Source of the DNA: Ceratotherium simum simum
Lineage: Eukaryota > Chordata > Mammalia > Perissodactyla > Rhinocerotidae
Reading direction: 5' to 3'
DNA: 64,000 nucleotides
Assembly (NCBI RefSeq): GCF_000283155.1
Contig: NW_004454178.1
Location: forward strand, 28,648,740 to 28,712,739
The notes beneath the pieces were generated by a model that saw only the letters and a list, made by a program, of their open reading frames with translations, did no database searches and was not told where the DNA came from. How positions within the stretch are numbered: position 1 is the first letter of the stretch; every line of letters begins with the position of its first letter. Made by a program: the position numbers and the translations under genes. Shown here piece by piece: positions 44,690-57,764 of this stretch.

Positions 44690-46660
44690 TTAATAGGCTT
44701 TTCATAAAAATAGTGACTAGTTTAATGATATAATAGAAGTAAAAATATTGCAATAACAACAAACAAAATAATATATTTGGGAATAAATTTAACAAGAAAT
44801 GTGCAAAAATTACTGGAGGGAAACTTTAAGTGGAACAAAATAGAATATCTAGAGAGAACCCCCAGCTCATTCTGGAATTTGTACACGGCAGTTGTGCCTA
44901 TGAAACTGCTGAGAACATGTGGACTCCTTGATAAATGGTTTCACGACAACTTGGTAGCCATTTTTCGAAAAGATTAAATTAGTTTCACACATCACGTACA
45001 TAAAAGTAAACTCTAAATCCATAAGGGACCTAACCATAAAACTATGGCCACGCACATGATTGAGGAAAACGTGGTGTGTTTCTGTATTACTTGAGTGTAG
45101 AGAAAGGCTTTTCTTACTGTGACCAAGCCTAGATGCAAAAATGAAAAGACTAAACAAGTCAGTGCCACAAGAATATTTTAAATGGAAAACAATCGAAACA
45201 AAAGAAAAAATGATGATATGGGAGAAAGTGTTGGCAATGAAAATCAAATATAAAGAGGTTATTTATGAGTGCACGAAGAATAATTTCAAATTAAGAAAGA
45301 GAGTTCATAGAAAAATGGAATAAAGGCCCACACAGAGAATTGCCCCCAAAAGATACACGAATGTATTTGAAAATGGTGAGGTCTTCACCTTTACTCATCA
45401 TAACAATGCAGATCAAAGATGCACTGTGATGCCAGTCCTCCCCTATTGGATTGGCAAGCACGTGGGAGCTCAGCTACTCACCCCATCCCTGGGGCTGTGG
45501 GGAAGATCATTCTCCTGCGATGCTGGTGACATCTGAAGCCAGGACAAGCCTAGCAGAGGAGAACTGGAAATATCTACCAAAACTACACGTGCATTTATCT
45601 TTTGACCCTGCCACTCAACTTCTATACATTTCACCCTGATGTTACTACCTCCAAAAAATGACCCCCCAAAAAACTATGGATAATGTTATTCATCACTACA
45701 TTTTTTATAATAAGAAAATTGTAGAAACTACCCAAATGCCTACTGAGGAGAGATTAGTGAATGAGCTAGGGTGTCTCCACTCAGTGTAGCACAAAGCTGT
45801 GAAAAAGAATGGGGGACATCTTCATGATTTCCATTTAAGTTAAACAGTAAGGTGCGCTAGAGTTAATGGTATCAACACCATTTCGTGACAAAAACACTCA
45901 ACAAACTGGGGACAGAAGGGATGTATATTCAGAGTCGTAGGTCATCTCACAAGTTTCTTACTCAGGGAAGGTTGCCTTTGCGGTGGGAAGTCCAGCAGAA
46001 ATGTCCTAAACCAGGCAAGCAACCTGACTCGCACCAACATGGGTCAATCTGACGTTGTGTTCCTTCTGATGAGTCAGCAGGAAGGTAGCCCTGTGGTATT
46101 TCTGCCAAAAATATTGAATCTGAATCTAAACATCTGGAAACATTCAGAAAAATGTGAACAATGAGGTATGCTGCATAACAACAACCTGGGTTCTTCAAAA
46201 ACACCAGCGTCATGCAGACAAGGCAGGAGATGCTGTGGATAATTAGACGAGGTTGAAGAGACATGGGAACTAAATGTAGATTTTATTGGGTCCTGGGTAG
46301 GACAAATAGCGCATCTTCAAAGAACACCAATGAGATGGCTTGGGAAATTTGAATATCAACTATTTATTGGATAACAGCAGTGTCATAAGTGTTAAATTTC
46401 TTGAGCAAGATTATGATATTATGGGAATAAAGGAGCATGTTCTTGCTTAGGAAATACATGCTGCAGGTTTTAGGGGTGATGTGTGGGGTGTCTGCAACTT
46501 ATATTCAAATGGTTTCCCAAATACAACCACACACACACACATACTCTTAGGCGAACGTGGGTAAATTTTAACCACCAGCTACTAGAGGGTGGGTGCTGTA
46601 TTGGTCTTTCAAATTTTCCATAAGATTGAAAATTTTAAAAATAAAAAACTCGAGAGAAAG
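44690..46660 (+). mobile_element. Ancient L1 (L1M-type), ORF2 C-terminal region and 3' UTR
   Basis: Sense similarity to L1 ORF2 begins near 44780 ('gggaataaatttaacaagaaatgtgc') and continues through an RT/C-terminal part (about 45010-45170) and the cysteine-rich region to about 45800. A 3' UTR part follows ('gttaaatttcttgagcaagattatg' at about 46391, 'cttaggaaatacatgctgcagg' near 46446), ending in 'aaaattttaaaaataaaaaac' at about 46630-46650. Many stops and indels; not functional. Confidence 0.8.
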
Positions 46661-47878
46661 ACAGGTTGCATGAGTCAGGGATTGGAACCCGTTTTTGATT
46701 CTACAAGGCAAACTTGTTTCTCAGGAGGTGCTTGCTCCACTGTTTAATAGCACCAATGCAGCCCGTAGGATGGGGCACGCCATCTGGTGCCACCCCCAAC
46801 ACATGTGGTCATGGAGGTAAGATAATCAGCTAATCCAGAGGTTTAACATTGTCCACTGTCCCTGCCTGTAAATGGAGGCGACTGTAAACAAACCTGAGGC
46901 TCCTGGAATCCTTCCCAGGGCCAAGCATCGCTGCACACGAAGAGCTGGCTTCATGCAGATGGCTACGTCACCAAGCCCCATACAATCCCACAACAGGACG
47001 GCTGGTGTGAATCTGTGTATGAATAAAGAGATCAAATAATTTATCTTCCCAACAGGACACTTGTGGGTGTGAATGGGGTGACATTAGTAAGTAATCTGGG
47101 ACAGCAGATGCAACTAGGACTCTCCCAGACAAACCTGGACATGGGTCACCATATTGAATGGGACAACTCAGATCAAGGGTAAATGTGAGAGGTGAGTGGA
47201 AACTATTCTCTCGTATTTATTTTCAACAAGTGCATACTTTTTGGCAATCAGAGTAGGCTACAACTGAAATGGAAAATGCAGGTATAAAACAAAAATTATT
47301 AATAATCTATGTCAGTTGATATAGTAGAAATTTATTGTTACAGAATCCTCGTGCTAAGAAATCCTCTTTCATAACACTTTTTAAATATCAGAAGAAAGAC
47401 ATGCAGGATTCTTCTCTCTTTGAAACAAAAGCAAACTCCAACTGACTTAATTATTTTATTTCAACCAGAAAGTGAAAGCAATTCACTCTGTAATATTACT
47501 CTTTTTTCTTCATTTCTTCTTCTTTTACTTCATTTTCCCCAAACTAGATCTGCCACACTGAGCTCCAGTCCCTGAAAAGGCAATTCATTTACTAATTTAA
47601 TTCTGATTTGCAGTAAAAACAAATTAATTATCTCAGTGTCTACTGTTGAAACTAATAAGTAATCTATCCAATAATCTTGTTCCTATTTGCAATAGAAAAT
47701 TAATTGAACTTCCTTCTAAAATTCCACATTAATTTTAATATCTTCATTCCAATTTATAAGCATATTAATCATCAAAGTTTTGTTCCAAAAGCTTTACACA
47801 GAGAGAAAGATAGATGTATTCAGGAATTTGAACAGGATGCAAAATAGCAGGTCAATGTCCACTTAACTGATTACATTC
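46661..47878. other. No gene recognised
   Basis: 46670-47060 is moderately GC-rich with an AATAAA near 47021 and could be part of an unrecognised LTR. 47200-47870 is AT-rich. No supported coding frame. Confidence 0.35.
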
Positions 47879-48148
47879 TTCCATCATCACCATCATCATC
47901 AGCAGCAGCACCATCACCTCATCATCATCAGCACCACCATCATCACTACCATCATCACCACCACCACCACCATCATCATCACCACCATCATCACCACCAT
48001 CATCATCACCATCATCATCACCATCACCATCATCACCATCATCATCATCACTAGCATCACCACTGTCATCATCATCATCATCACCACCATCATCAGCACC
48101 ATCACCATCATCACCATCATCATCATCTTCATTGTCATCATTATCACC
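47879..48148. repeat. Imperfect ATC/ACC trinucleotide microsatellite
   Basis: About 270 bp of CATCATCACC-type triplets with a short AGCAGCAGC stretch near 47901-47909. It is the reverse complement in motif of the TGA/TGG tract at 3175-3524. The minus-strand Met/Val-rich frame through it is an artefact. Confidence 0.95.
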
Positions 48149-48214
48149 AGTACCTACCTTTCAGTTCTAATATCTTAGGTTGGGTGTGGGGGCAGGGCAA
48201 TGAATGTAATTTTG

Positions 48215-49495
48215 TATAAGAACAAAGGACTCGCATATAAACCATATAAAGAATTTCTACAAATCACTTAAAGAAAATGACAATCTAGCAACAAGGACAA
48301 AAGACTTCAACAGGGACTCTGCAATGGAGGACTCCAAACAGTCAATAAATACAGGTAAAGATGCTCTGCCTCTTTAGTCATACATCCACTAGGCATGGGT
48401 GTCAGTTCTCCATGGTCTCCCTTGTTTCTGCACAAGAAGAGGCACTACTGTCTTTTCCCAGACTATCTTTATAAGCTTGCTTCATACTGAGCTGCCTTGG
48501 ATCATGGACTCAGTGTCCATCAGAACAAAGGGAAGGCTTGTTTAATGCCCAGTGTGGTAAAGAGAGTCTCTCCCCTGGGAGCAAAGGGAAAGCAGCGTGC
48601 TGCCCATTATAGAAGATTTGGTTTCCTTAACTCAGGATTACCTTCCTGTAATGTAACCCAATGTGCATCAGGTGTCACCTGCCTTCTTCTTGTCTCCCTG
48701 TGGGAGCCAGACTCAGGGTCGAGAAATTTCTGATATTCTGGCCACTGCTACTGCTGTTAGCAATGGACTATCCTTTGTCTCTGACTCAGGACTCTTATGT
48801 CTTCTAGGAACATCCACGAATATGTGCAGGCTAAGTTAGCTTGTGAGTAGGGTGAAAACTCAGACTCCTCTCAGTTTTTGACACCAAGATGACTGGAACA
48901 AATATGACAGACAATTCCAAGTGTTGGCAAGGATGTGGGACTACTGGAGCTCTCACTCGCTGCTGGGGGAGTGTGCAGAGGTGCATCCAGTTGTATCTGC
49001 TGAAGAAGACCTGCACACACCCTCCGAGTCAGCAGTTCCCCTCCTCAAAGTGTACACCCAGCAGAGGGCATGTCTGTGTCCACTGAAATGCACAGATGAG
49101 GGTGTTCACAGCAACACTTGTCAGAGCAGCACCGACCTGGAAACAAACGTCCATCAACAGTAACGTGGATAAAAGCTCACAGTGTGCACGATGGAACACT
49201 ATACACCAACGAGGATGAACAAAGGCAGCCAACATGGTGGCGGAGTCTCATAGACAGCATTGACTGAAAGAAGCCAGACAAAAGCCTACGTAATGAAGGT
49301 GCTGGGTTAGACGCCAGAACAGTGGTTTCCCATGTGGGGGAGCCAAGGGGGGACGTGAGGATGCAGCTGGGGTGCAGTTCTGCTCTGAGTCCTGGTCACA
49401 TGGCATGCTCATTTGGTGAAAAATCGTAACCCTGAGCACTTGTGAGTTGGGCACATTTCTGTAGAAAGTATAAAATATAAAATTTGCATTAGAAC
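48215..49495 (+). mobile_element. Ancient L1 (ORF2 C-terminal and 3' region) split by an LTR-like insertion
   Basis: The left part, 48215-48375, fits ORF2 sense sequence ('ccatataaagaatttctacaaatc' near 48243, 'aaaagacttcaacagggactc' near 48298). The right part resumes near 48885 ('caattccaagtgttggcaaggatgtggg'), encoding a diverged C-x3-C region. It runs through 'aacgtccatcaacag' (about 49147) and 'aagaagccagacaaaagcc' (about 49269) to an AT-rich tail at about 49490. The piece normally between them is replaced by about 490 bp of unrelated sequence. Confidence 0.8.
48380..48880 (+). mobile_element. LTR-like element inserted in an old L1
   Basis: About 490 bp of non-L1 sequence interrupts L1 ORF2. 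It includes a segment around 48500-48640 ('catggactcagtgtccatc', 'gggagcaaagggaaagcag') and a U5-like segment ('ctatcctttgtctctgactc' at about 48768) preceded by a decayed AATAAA-like site ('gcaatggact'). Clean TG...CA ends and target duplications are not obvious. I infer a solo LTR from its size, placement and 3' layout. The 78-codon frame at 48497-48733 is not considered a gene. Confidence 0.5.
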
Positions 49496-49499
49496 TACT

Positions 49500-51190
49500 T
49501 TCAAGTACATAATAGACGTTTAGTGATCGATTTATAGGAGCATTTAAGGTGTGACCACGTCTGGGGGATTGGTGCTCATTGCAGTGATGGGAAGCGCTGT
49601 GAAAAGAATGACTTTTGGAATAGGTAAGATGAGATAGTTGTGGCCTTGAAGAGCCCACAGGACATCTGGGTGGAGACGCTCATGGGAGCTGACCCAGCGG
49701 CTTCAGGTCTGGGAGAACTGACTCAGGATGGGAAATGGAGACTTGGACTCATTACAGGAAAGGCTGCCTGAAATTTTTGCCTACATATTTTACATATGTA
49801 TACATACGTTTGTCATTTATTTACTTTACTTCACAGAGGATTTGATGTAGCCTAAAAGTATGAAGAACAAGATCCAAACCCTTCATACAAGCAGGTAGCA
49901 TAGATAGGGCAGAAGGGCAGGCTTAGTTGAAATGGCAGACAGTTGGTGGGAGGACTGTGGACGCACAGCTTGTCTACTGAGGGGGGAGGAGAAGACACAG
50001 CACACGGTCAGAGAAATGAGAGAATACCGGAGGATGCCACGCGCTGGACCAGGAGAGGAGGAATTCCGATGCCCAGTGTGCCGGGTGCCAGGGAGGACTC
50101 CACAGACTTCTCCCCTTGAATCCTGTTATCTTTTTCTGATGACCTTCCCCAATGGCCTGTGCAGAAGTCTGTGCTGGTTGCTGGCTGTCGCTCAATGGCG
50201 CCAGTAGCTCGTGGAAGTATCAGATGAGGAGGAGGGAAGTGAGCTGGGCAGTCTGCAGTTTAGGCTACAATCTCGTCCGGGAGAGTCTCTTACCAAATCC
50301 ACCCTTTTCCTCATCCTGGGAGCAGATGTCCCTGCAATATTTTGCCCTAAAGAGATCAGTGCCTCTCTCAACAGATTGTCGAGTCCTGGCCCTCTGTGGT
50401 CCTCCTGCCTCTTCCTCCAGCCTCACCTCCTTGGTCCCTGTAGAAAGGGGAAAGGTCTGAGAGACTTGGACTGCAGTTTCTGCACGGCTTCTCCTTTGGC
50501 TCCAGCCCTGCCCGTCTGTGTTTCCAGGTGGGCCCAGAGAAGCAGCGGGTGCTCTGCTGGCTGCCTTTCTGCTCAGAGTGAACAGGCATTTGAGCCTGTG
50601 TTCATAGTAGAATCTAGCAGAGAGCTTTCTTTGTTTTATCATCTCAAGCACACTCTTCATTTTTACAGAAGGAACCAGCCATCGCAAAGCCCCCGGGGTG
50701 GTGGGTGCTGGTGTGGACTGACCACGCGGCGGCTCTGGATGCGGGGAGTTCTGGCTGCACGTTGAGTGGAAGGAGCCTTCAGAGGGTTTCAGCGGAGAAA
50801 TGCCAGGATCTGACTCACATTTAACCAGATCCCTCTGGCAGTTGTTTTAAAAATAGCTCAAGGCTGATCAAGATGAGAACAGAGGTAGGGTCAGAAAAGA
50901 CTTTCAGGGATTGGCCAGATGTGGTGCCTGGACCAGTAAGGGAGATGCGGCAGCGGGAAGCAGTGGGACTGTGGCTGCGTGTAGAGGCTGGAGGTGACAG
51001 GAGTGGATGCTGGACGTGACAGGGAGAGAAAAAGCAGGGTTCTGGTCTGGGCAAACGGAGGGGAGGACTTGCTGTGTCCTAAGATGGAGAAGAATGTGGG
51101 GTGAGCACGTTGAAGGGGCTGTAGAAAGCTCAGTGTCAGAAACACTGAGTCTGAAATGGCTGTTAGACACGTGAGAACATCAGCCTCAGG
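49500..51190. other. No gene recognised
   Basis: GC-richer from 49900. Frames of 184 codons plus (50211-50765) and 140 codons minus (50265-50687) lie over the same bases on opposite strands, and neither has a domain I recognise. I treat both as non-coding. Confidence 0.4.
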
Positions 51191-51194
51191 TGTC

Positions 51195-51608
51195 CACTTG
51201 GCCAGGCCATCTTCCCCAGGGACTCAATCAAACACCAGCCTAGGTGTTGTAGACGTGGTTCACGTCTATGATTAGCTGATGGTGAGTGAAGGAGATCACC
51301 CTCCATGAGGGGGTGGGCCTCGTACAATCAGCTGAAGGCCTTAAGAAGAAAAGCTAGGTTCCTGGAGAAGAAATTCTACCTCAGCCACAACATGGAAACC
51401 CAGCTTGAGCTTCCAGTCTGGGGACTTGCCCTGTGGATTTCAGACGTGCAGCCCCCACAATCATGCGAGCCAATTCCTTCAAATAAATTATATATATATG
51501 TGTGATAGATAAATATCATGTATAAGATACCAGTTCCTATGATAAACCTTGCATATACACAGGCTACTGGTTCTGTTTCTCTGGAGAACCCTGACTCACA
51601 CAGCGCAC
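51195..51608 (+). mobile_element. Ancient LTR-like interspersed repeat
   Basis: The order fits a widespread old mammalian LTR: 'ggtggttcacgtctatgatt'-type sequence near 51255, 'gggtgggcctcgtacaatcagctgaaggcc' split over 51311-51340, 'cccccacaatcatgcgagccaattcctt' near 51452-51479, AATAAA at 51482-51487, a TA run, and the terminal 'gttctgtttctctggagaac' (51570-51589). The family name is uncertain to me. Confidence 0.65.
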
Positions 51609-51609
51609 A

Positions 51610-54600
51610 AGTGGAAAAGTTGAGTAAATGAAAGAACATGCCTGGAACTCTGGGGAGAGGCCAGTCTGGACAAAGCCGTGTGGAGGTGTCAGCAAACTGA
51701 TTGTCTTTACAGTCATGGGCCTGGACGGGGTCCCAGGGAGGGATGCACTGAGAGGGACCCTGTAGGGTAAGGGGTCAGGGAGACACAGAGGCCGAGAAGT
51801 TTCCATGAAGGTTTCGGGGCGGGGAGGGGATTGCGGTGCCCAAGGCCACGCAGAGGAGAAGCGAGCACGGCGTGGGAACAGCTGCAGGCGGACCCGCGGG
51901 TCCCGGAAGGAGCCTGTGGGGTGACCTGGGGAAGAGGCCATCTGGTTGGAGGGGTCCAGGGAATGAGCTGGGAGTGCTGAGGGGTCATTTGTGTGGAGCT
52001 GTGTTGTAAGGGAAGAAGAGGAAAGGGCAGGTGTCCGGAGGGGAGACTGAGGTTGGAGTGTTGCTGTTCTACCTGTTTAAGATGAGAGAGAGAAGGGAGG
52101 CCGGATGCCAACAGGAAGGGTCCCTGTGGAGGGAAATCTGAAGATGTGGGGTGTCCTCGGGTAGTGGGGGTGGGGCCTCGGGCCAGCGCTGGCCTGGACT
52201 TTGCTGGGAGAGTGGACGGCCTGTCGTGGCCACAGGCTAGAGGCAGGTGGGGTGGGCTGGAGCGTGGAGGGCTGATGTGCAGTGGGGCCAGGACTTCGGA
52301 TAGTCCCAAGTTCTCAGGACGCAGGTGCTGGTGCCAAAGCTGTGAGCGGGCCCCCGGCCAGCGCAGTCCCTCAATAGGGCTGGACCTCCTCCTGGGTCCT
52401 GGTTAGCTCCTGGCCTCAAAGCACCCTGGACACGGATGTCCAGACCCAGCACCAGCGTGGATGCTGGGCCTCAGCCAAGCGCCCATGGTCTCTGCGAACT
52501 GTCTGCTGCCCACGGTGGCTTAGTCCCTCTTGGTCTGGGGTTCAGTGTGGGATGTGTCTGTCACAGAGCCTGGTCCCCGTCACCACATGGCCTGTGTGAC
52601 TTCTGAGTAAGAATCTTGTTGTAACTTGGAGATGGCGAGTCGCCCCACTCATCGGGGCCTCAGGCATCGGCATCACCATGGGCTCCGTTTCAGCGACAGC
52701 TGTCAACACAACCAGAACACGCTGGCCTCCAAGATGGCCCGCGGAGTCACTCCAGTGGGATGCCTTCTGGAATTTTCTGCAGTGTGTTCTCAGGCAGGAG
52801 TTTGTTCTGTGGGTGCTGCTCTCTGCTCGGCCCTGATTTCACCTTCCAGAGCTTAGTCGCCGACCTCCTCCAATGATGGGATCCTTCTGGGTCGGGAACG
52901 TGAGAGGAGCTTCAGTTCTTGTTGCTGGGAGGAAAGGATTTTGGGGGGTAATCACCTTGTATCAGCACCAGCACGTCAGACTTCTACTGTTTACTCCACG
53001 GCTGCCTTGTGGTCCACCCAGATAATGGAGAATTCCCCTTTGTGCGAATCGACACAAAAGGATACACTTTAGAGTACTCACCTGTGATGACAGAAATAGA
53101 TGATAAATGGTGACGTGTATTCGTGTGAGAGAGAAGGAGGGAGGGAGAGGCATCAGGGCCCAGCCCTCCCGTCATGGCACTTGGAGGTGTGGAGATCAGG
53201 ATGAGGATGATCCGGGAGGTAATGGCCTCCCAACCCAGGTGCCTGTGAGCCTCAGTGGCTGGAGGATGGAGGGCAGAGACACCTTGGCTCACCTGCAGCT
53301 GGCTTTCAGGCCACCAGTTGGCAAGTTCTAGCTGAACCCCAAGAAGACAGAATACTGTGTACAGCCAGGGGTCTGTGGGGTGGTGCCAGCTGTCTGTGGA
53401 TTCTCTCTCCATTTTTATATCATTCTGCAGTTCAGGCAGAAGGAAATGTTAGTTACTTGTGAGTCCAGAATACATCCTGCAAGGTGTAATAATGTTCTTC
53501 AAGATTTCATAAGGTGTTTAAAGCTGGTCTCATCAGAACAGAGATTCAGAGACGTGGTTGTAAGAGCATTGTTCTAAAGATCAAAGAAATCTACTCAATT
53601 ACAAAACACAGAAATATGTCACAAAACTACACTGTCCATCAATTCTAACTAATAAAGACAATTCTCCACTCTTAGAGTCATACTTAATAAAATAATCCCT
53701 TATGGAAAATAATTATCAGGCCAACAAAAGTTTCCCATTTGAAGACTTATTTCTACAATCTAAGAAGAAAGTAGATGACACAGAACACACCACTGCTCAC
53801 ACGACCCAGAACACCCTTCCATTCCTGTGTTGATTCACATGGCAACATCAGACCACAACCCTGATTCACATTCTCCCCACATACGTAAGTGCTCTTAGCC
53901 ACAAGTTATTTCTCTCACACAGTCTACTTTCAAATGAGGCAGAGCCGTCCTCACGACCATGGCATCTAACTTAGCAGTCAAGCTAATCCCAGTAACACCA
54001 GGAACAATGTGGAGACGCAGTCACAATTCTGAAACCCCATGTGGCACTGAAACACATCAGATGCAGAGCTGCCTGGAGCTGTGATTCTGGATTTCAGGAA
54101 GGTCTTTATCTTGTGAAATTGATTTCAAGGTTGGACATAAGCTGTCTTGGAAATGAAGGGTTTCAAGTAGTGAAAATCTTTCTGTAAAGGATAATTGACA
54201 CATTGCTTTGTTAAAGGATATTAGAACATGTTCAGATGATCATAAATTGAAGCTTCTTAAATGGCCTGAAATGCTGAATTAATTAAGGCAAGCTGCGTTT
54301 TGTGCAATATGTCAAAATTATTAGGAAGAGCAGCTAACATTGGCCAAAATAATTTACTTAACTAGAGGAGAAAATGGCCTAAGGTGTCAGACTCTTTCCC
54401 CAGTGAAGTGACAAAGGAAGAGAAGGGACAAGCTCTGGATGTTATGTATGGTGGGGCAGAGACGGGGATCGGGGATCAGGGGAGAATCACTGAGCAGTCA
54501 GGAGAAAATGGATCAAGTGTGAGACTTGCTGAGAGTGATGGAACAGGGAACAGGCTGCATCAGCATCCTCTGCTCTGTTTTTGAGGCCGTGGTGGCCTCA

Positions 54601-55262
54601 AACATGGCTGCATCAGGAAGTGAAGCAACATGCCGCGTTGTCAGATTTATTTGCCTGCTGATACACAAGCACCAGGGTGCCGTCACCTCCACGCTGTGAC
54701 GCACCCCTCAAGGCAGAGCTGGAAGTTGAGTTCTTGTTAGAAAGTGACTTCAGAGTCACCGTCCCGAGAGTCACCAGGGTGCCTGTCTCACCGAGGAGAC
54801 CCTCCTCCAGCTGCTTCGCTGGTCACAGGCCGATGCGCTCCGAGTCAAATGTGTGGGCGTAGCCTGCGGGGAGGGCTGGCATGGGGACCAGGACTCTCTC
54901 CTCTGGCTGGAAGGGCCTCATCCAGATGTGCGTGGACAGTCCAGTTCAATCCCTGAGAGTTTCAACTGTGCAGACTGTGCGTTTTCGTGTGTATGTCAGT
55001 GTTTCCAACATTACTCGTGAAGGTGTTCCTCAAAACACGTTCAACTCAGTCTTTGTTCACCGTCTGAGAAGAACAAAGACGCCGGTTCCCTCGGTGAAGG
55101 TGCTGTGATGGAAGAAGCGGGGTCCAGCTGACTTGAGCTCACGGTGCACTGACCCCGGGGGCAGCAGGAAAACCACCCCTCCAAACAGGCCCTTCCTTTA
55201 TGTAAAGGCAACAGCCCATGTGCAGGAGTCCATGCTGCCCCCAGGGTGTCTCCCCTTCCTGG
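51610..55262. other. Intergenic block, no gene recognised
   Basis: 51700-52480 is GC-rich with scattered CpG. A Pro-rich 198-codon minus frame (51713-52309) there looks compositional. 53580-54360 is AT-rich and unassigned. No splice-site-bounded exon with recognisable protein similarity was seen. Confidence 0.4.
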
Positions 55263-55269
55263 AAAGGGA

Positions 55270-55645
55270 AACACATATGCACATGTGCACTCACACACAC
55301 ACGCACACTTGCACAATACTTACGTACATGCACACATGAGCACACAAGGAACATATACATCACACGTGTATATGACTGTGTGCCCACACACACCCTTATA
55401 CATACATGTGCACACATGCACAAACTTACATATTTGCCCACACCCTACACACAAACATATATTACACTTACATGTATGAATGCATACTTATACACACATA
55501 TGTGTACAATGCATACATGCCTATACATACAAACATGTGCACATACATGGACACCCACACAGATGTGTACATATAGGCACACATGCACGCTTGCGTTCAT
55601 ACATACACACATGCATGCACACATGCACACGTACATACATACTTA
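55270..55645. repeat. Long CA/TACA-rich low-complexity tract
   Basis: About 375 bp composed largely of CACA, TACA, CATG and ATGCACAC words on the plus strand, with almost no long pure run. Alternating purine-pyrimidine content is high throughout. Frames on both strands (Thr/His-rich forward, Cys/Val-rich reverse) are artefacts. Confidence 0.9.
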
Positions 55646-55649
55646 AACA

Positions 55650-57760
55650 GACACAAGGAAACTGTTGAACACAGATGATCCCAGATAAGCCAAGGGCTGG
55701 AGAGGACCAGGAGGCCAGCGTGGGGATCCAGGGAATGGAAAGGGCCAGAAGGGACTCCCCATCAACCTCATGTCTGCAGATTGAAAGAGTCTGTAACCCC
55801 CACGCTCCCCCAGGGTGTGCACTCCTAGCAAAGAGGGGTGGTCTGCAGCCCCAGTCAAGCTTGCGCCAGATTCCTCAAGTACCCCAGACACAACTTCAAC
55901 CTCCCTGAAGACACGTGGACCTCCTGGGATGTGGTTTCCTTAGGGTGCCCAGGGCTGTCTTTGTCATCTACAGAGTGACCAGGTGTCTTCCGGGAAAGGC
56001 AGGAGAATAGAGCCAGCCCTGGGCAGCCACACCAGCCCCGTGCGGCTCAGCACGTGGATGCTCTGATGAGGCGTGACCCAGACGCTGGTGGTGGAGCCCT
56101 GGGGAGGACAGGCAGAGTCGACCTCCCCCGTGGGTGTGAGGAGCCTCCCCAGGTCCCCAGTGGGTCTTGTCCTGACAGCTCCTATGGCTCCTGCGGGCAT
56201 GCTCACAGGTTGTCACTGGGCCGCTCCTGTTTTGTATTGAATGCCCCAGTTCACCTCACACACGGCTCAGAGGTCAGTTGGGATGGCTCCAGGGCTGGGC
56301 ACAGGCCTGTTCAGATTCACAACCTGCTCCAGAAAAGCCAGCCTTCTCCTTCGCCTGTCCTTTCCCACGTCCTGTGGCAAGTACGTGTCTCAGGCATCAC
56401 CCTTTAGTAGGCTTTGGGGATTTTCCCACTTGGTCCACAGCGCCCACATTTTGGCTCTCTGAGTGCGACCCACTGGCCTGGGTCTCGCTGCTGCCACAGG
56501 TCCGCTCCCAGCACTGAAACGTGGGTGTCATGTCCCACAGTTGGTGGACGGCATTCTTGTTCACCCAGAATGTTTCTGCGATGTCTGTGAAGCCATCACG
56601 AGCCATGGCTGCACGTGTTCTGACTGTGATGTAACAGGGAGGGCCACACCGAGACTGGCTCCTCCCATAAGTGTTTCCCTGAGCCCTCCCCCCACTCATC
56701 AACCAGCTTGTTTCAACATGACTTGACATTTTCTTCTCACCCTTTACTTTCTCTGCAGAAGTGAAAAGTGTTTAAATCAAAGAGAAAAGTGAAACTGATT
56801 GAGACACTCATGAAAAATATATAAAGATTTAAAAGAATGTTCCTTTAAATCCTATGCATATCTTAAACAAAACTGCTAATTAAAGCTCTAGATTGCACTT
56901 AGTTCCAGGAATAGCCTCAGGTCTACTTTACTGTTGTGATAAATGCCTAGGTCTGTATTGTTTGGATTTCTACAAGGAAAATAACTTTTAAAGTGTAGAG
57001 AATAAAGTTATGCCACGTGGGAAAAATTTCACAAGTAACTCACAGGTCATGGGCAGAAGAGTTAGACGTTGGTGGCCAAAAGACCAATGTGGGGCCCCAT
57101 TTGGGCATCGACATTGGCACGTCACTGTGTCGTGGTGCCAGTGTGGGCCAGCAACCATGAGACTCTCCCGGGGACCCTCGGACCAGCCCTGAGGACAGTG
57201 GATGGCTCAGCTGTGTCAAGACCTCGAGATCTTTATTCCTTAAATCATTGTCCTTATGTCTCTTTATTTCCCAACGCTGTGCCAGAAACACTGCGATCAC
57301 GTCAGGAAGGAACCGGCTGCTTCTTGTGATGTTTGCACCTGTTATTGGTGATGATTTCATGACACTCAAAGCAGAGAGGTGTTCCAAAGATTTAACATGA
57401 CCATAGCATTAACTTCTTTCTGTGAGATCCTCAGGGACCGTGAGGGAGGGCTGTTTGGAAAGGCCACTCCCGAGCCGTGTCTGTGGGGACGTGTCCAGGG
57501 TCACGTCAGCCACAAGTCAAAGTAGGAGTAACTGGGCCTGGGTTTTAGGGTAAGAAAATTCATGAGAATATATAGCCTCTCAGTGTTGGCACACCTATGG
57601 ATGCATGAGCCCCCTGATTTCCAGGCTGAGGGATGAGGTCAGGAGGTCACATGGCCCAATGCCACTTCTGCCAGCGGCTTCTCGCGGCAAGCTGTTTGGT
57701 CTCCAGCTTTGTTGTGGAATCTGCAGGATCAATTCCCAAGTTTTGGGGTGTTCTGTGTAC
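55650..57760. other. No gene recognised
   Basis: GC-rich to about 56740, then AT-rich from 56740 to 57010, then mixed. Frames of up to 117 codons on both strands, none recognisable. Confidence 0.4.
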
Positions 57761-57764
57761 CTGA

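Noticed and set aside
50211..50765. 184-codon frame on the plus strand
   Set aside because: A 140-codon frame covers the same DNA on the opposite strand and neither has recognisable domains. No splice or promoter context.
51713..52309. 198-codon Pro/Ser-rich frame on the minus strand
   Set aside because: Low-complexity composition from GC-rich, purine-skewed DNA. No motif, no conserved neighbour.
53580..54240. Possible mitochondrial DNA insertion (A/C-rich strand composition)
   Set aside because: The composition looked mitochondrial, but no mitochondrial gene stretch could be recognised.
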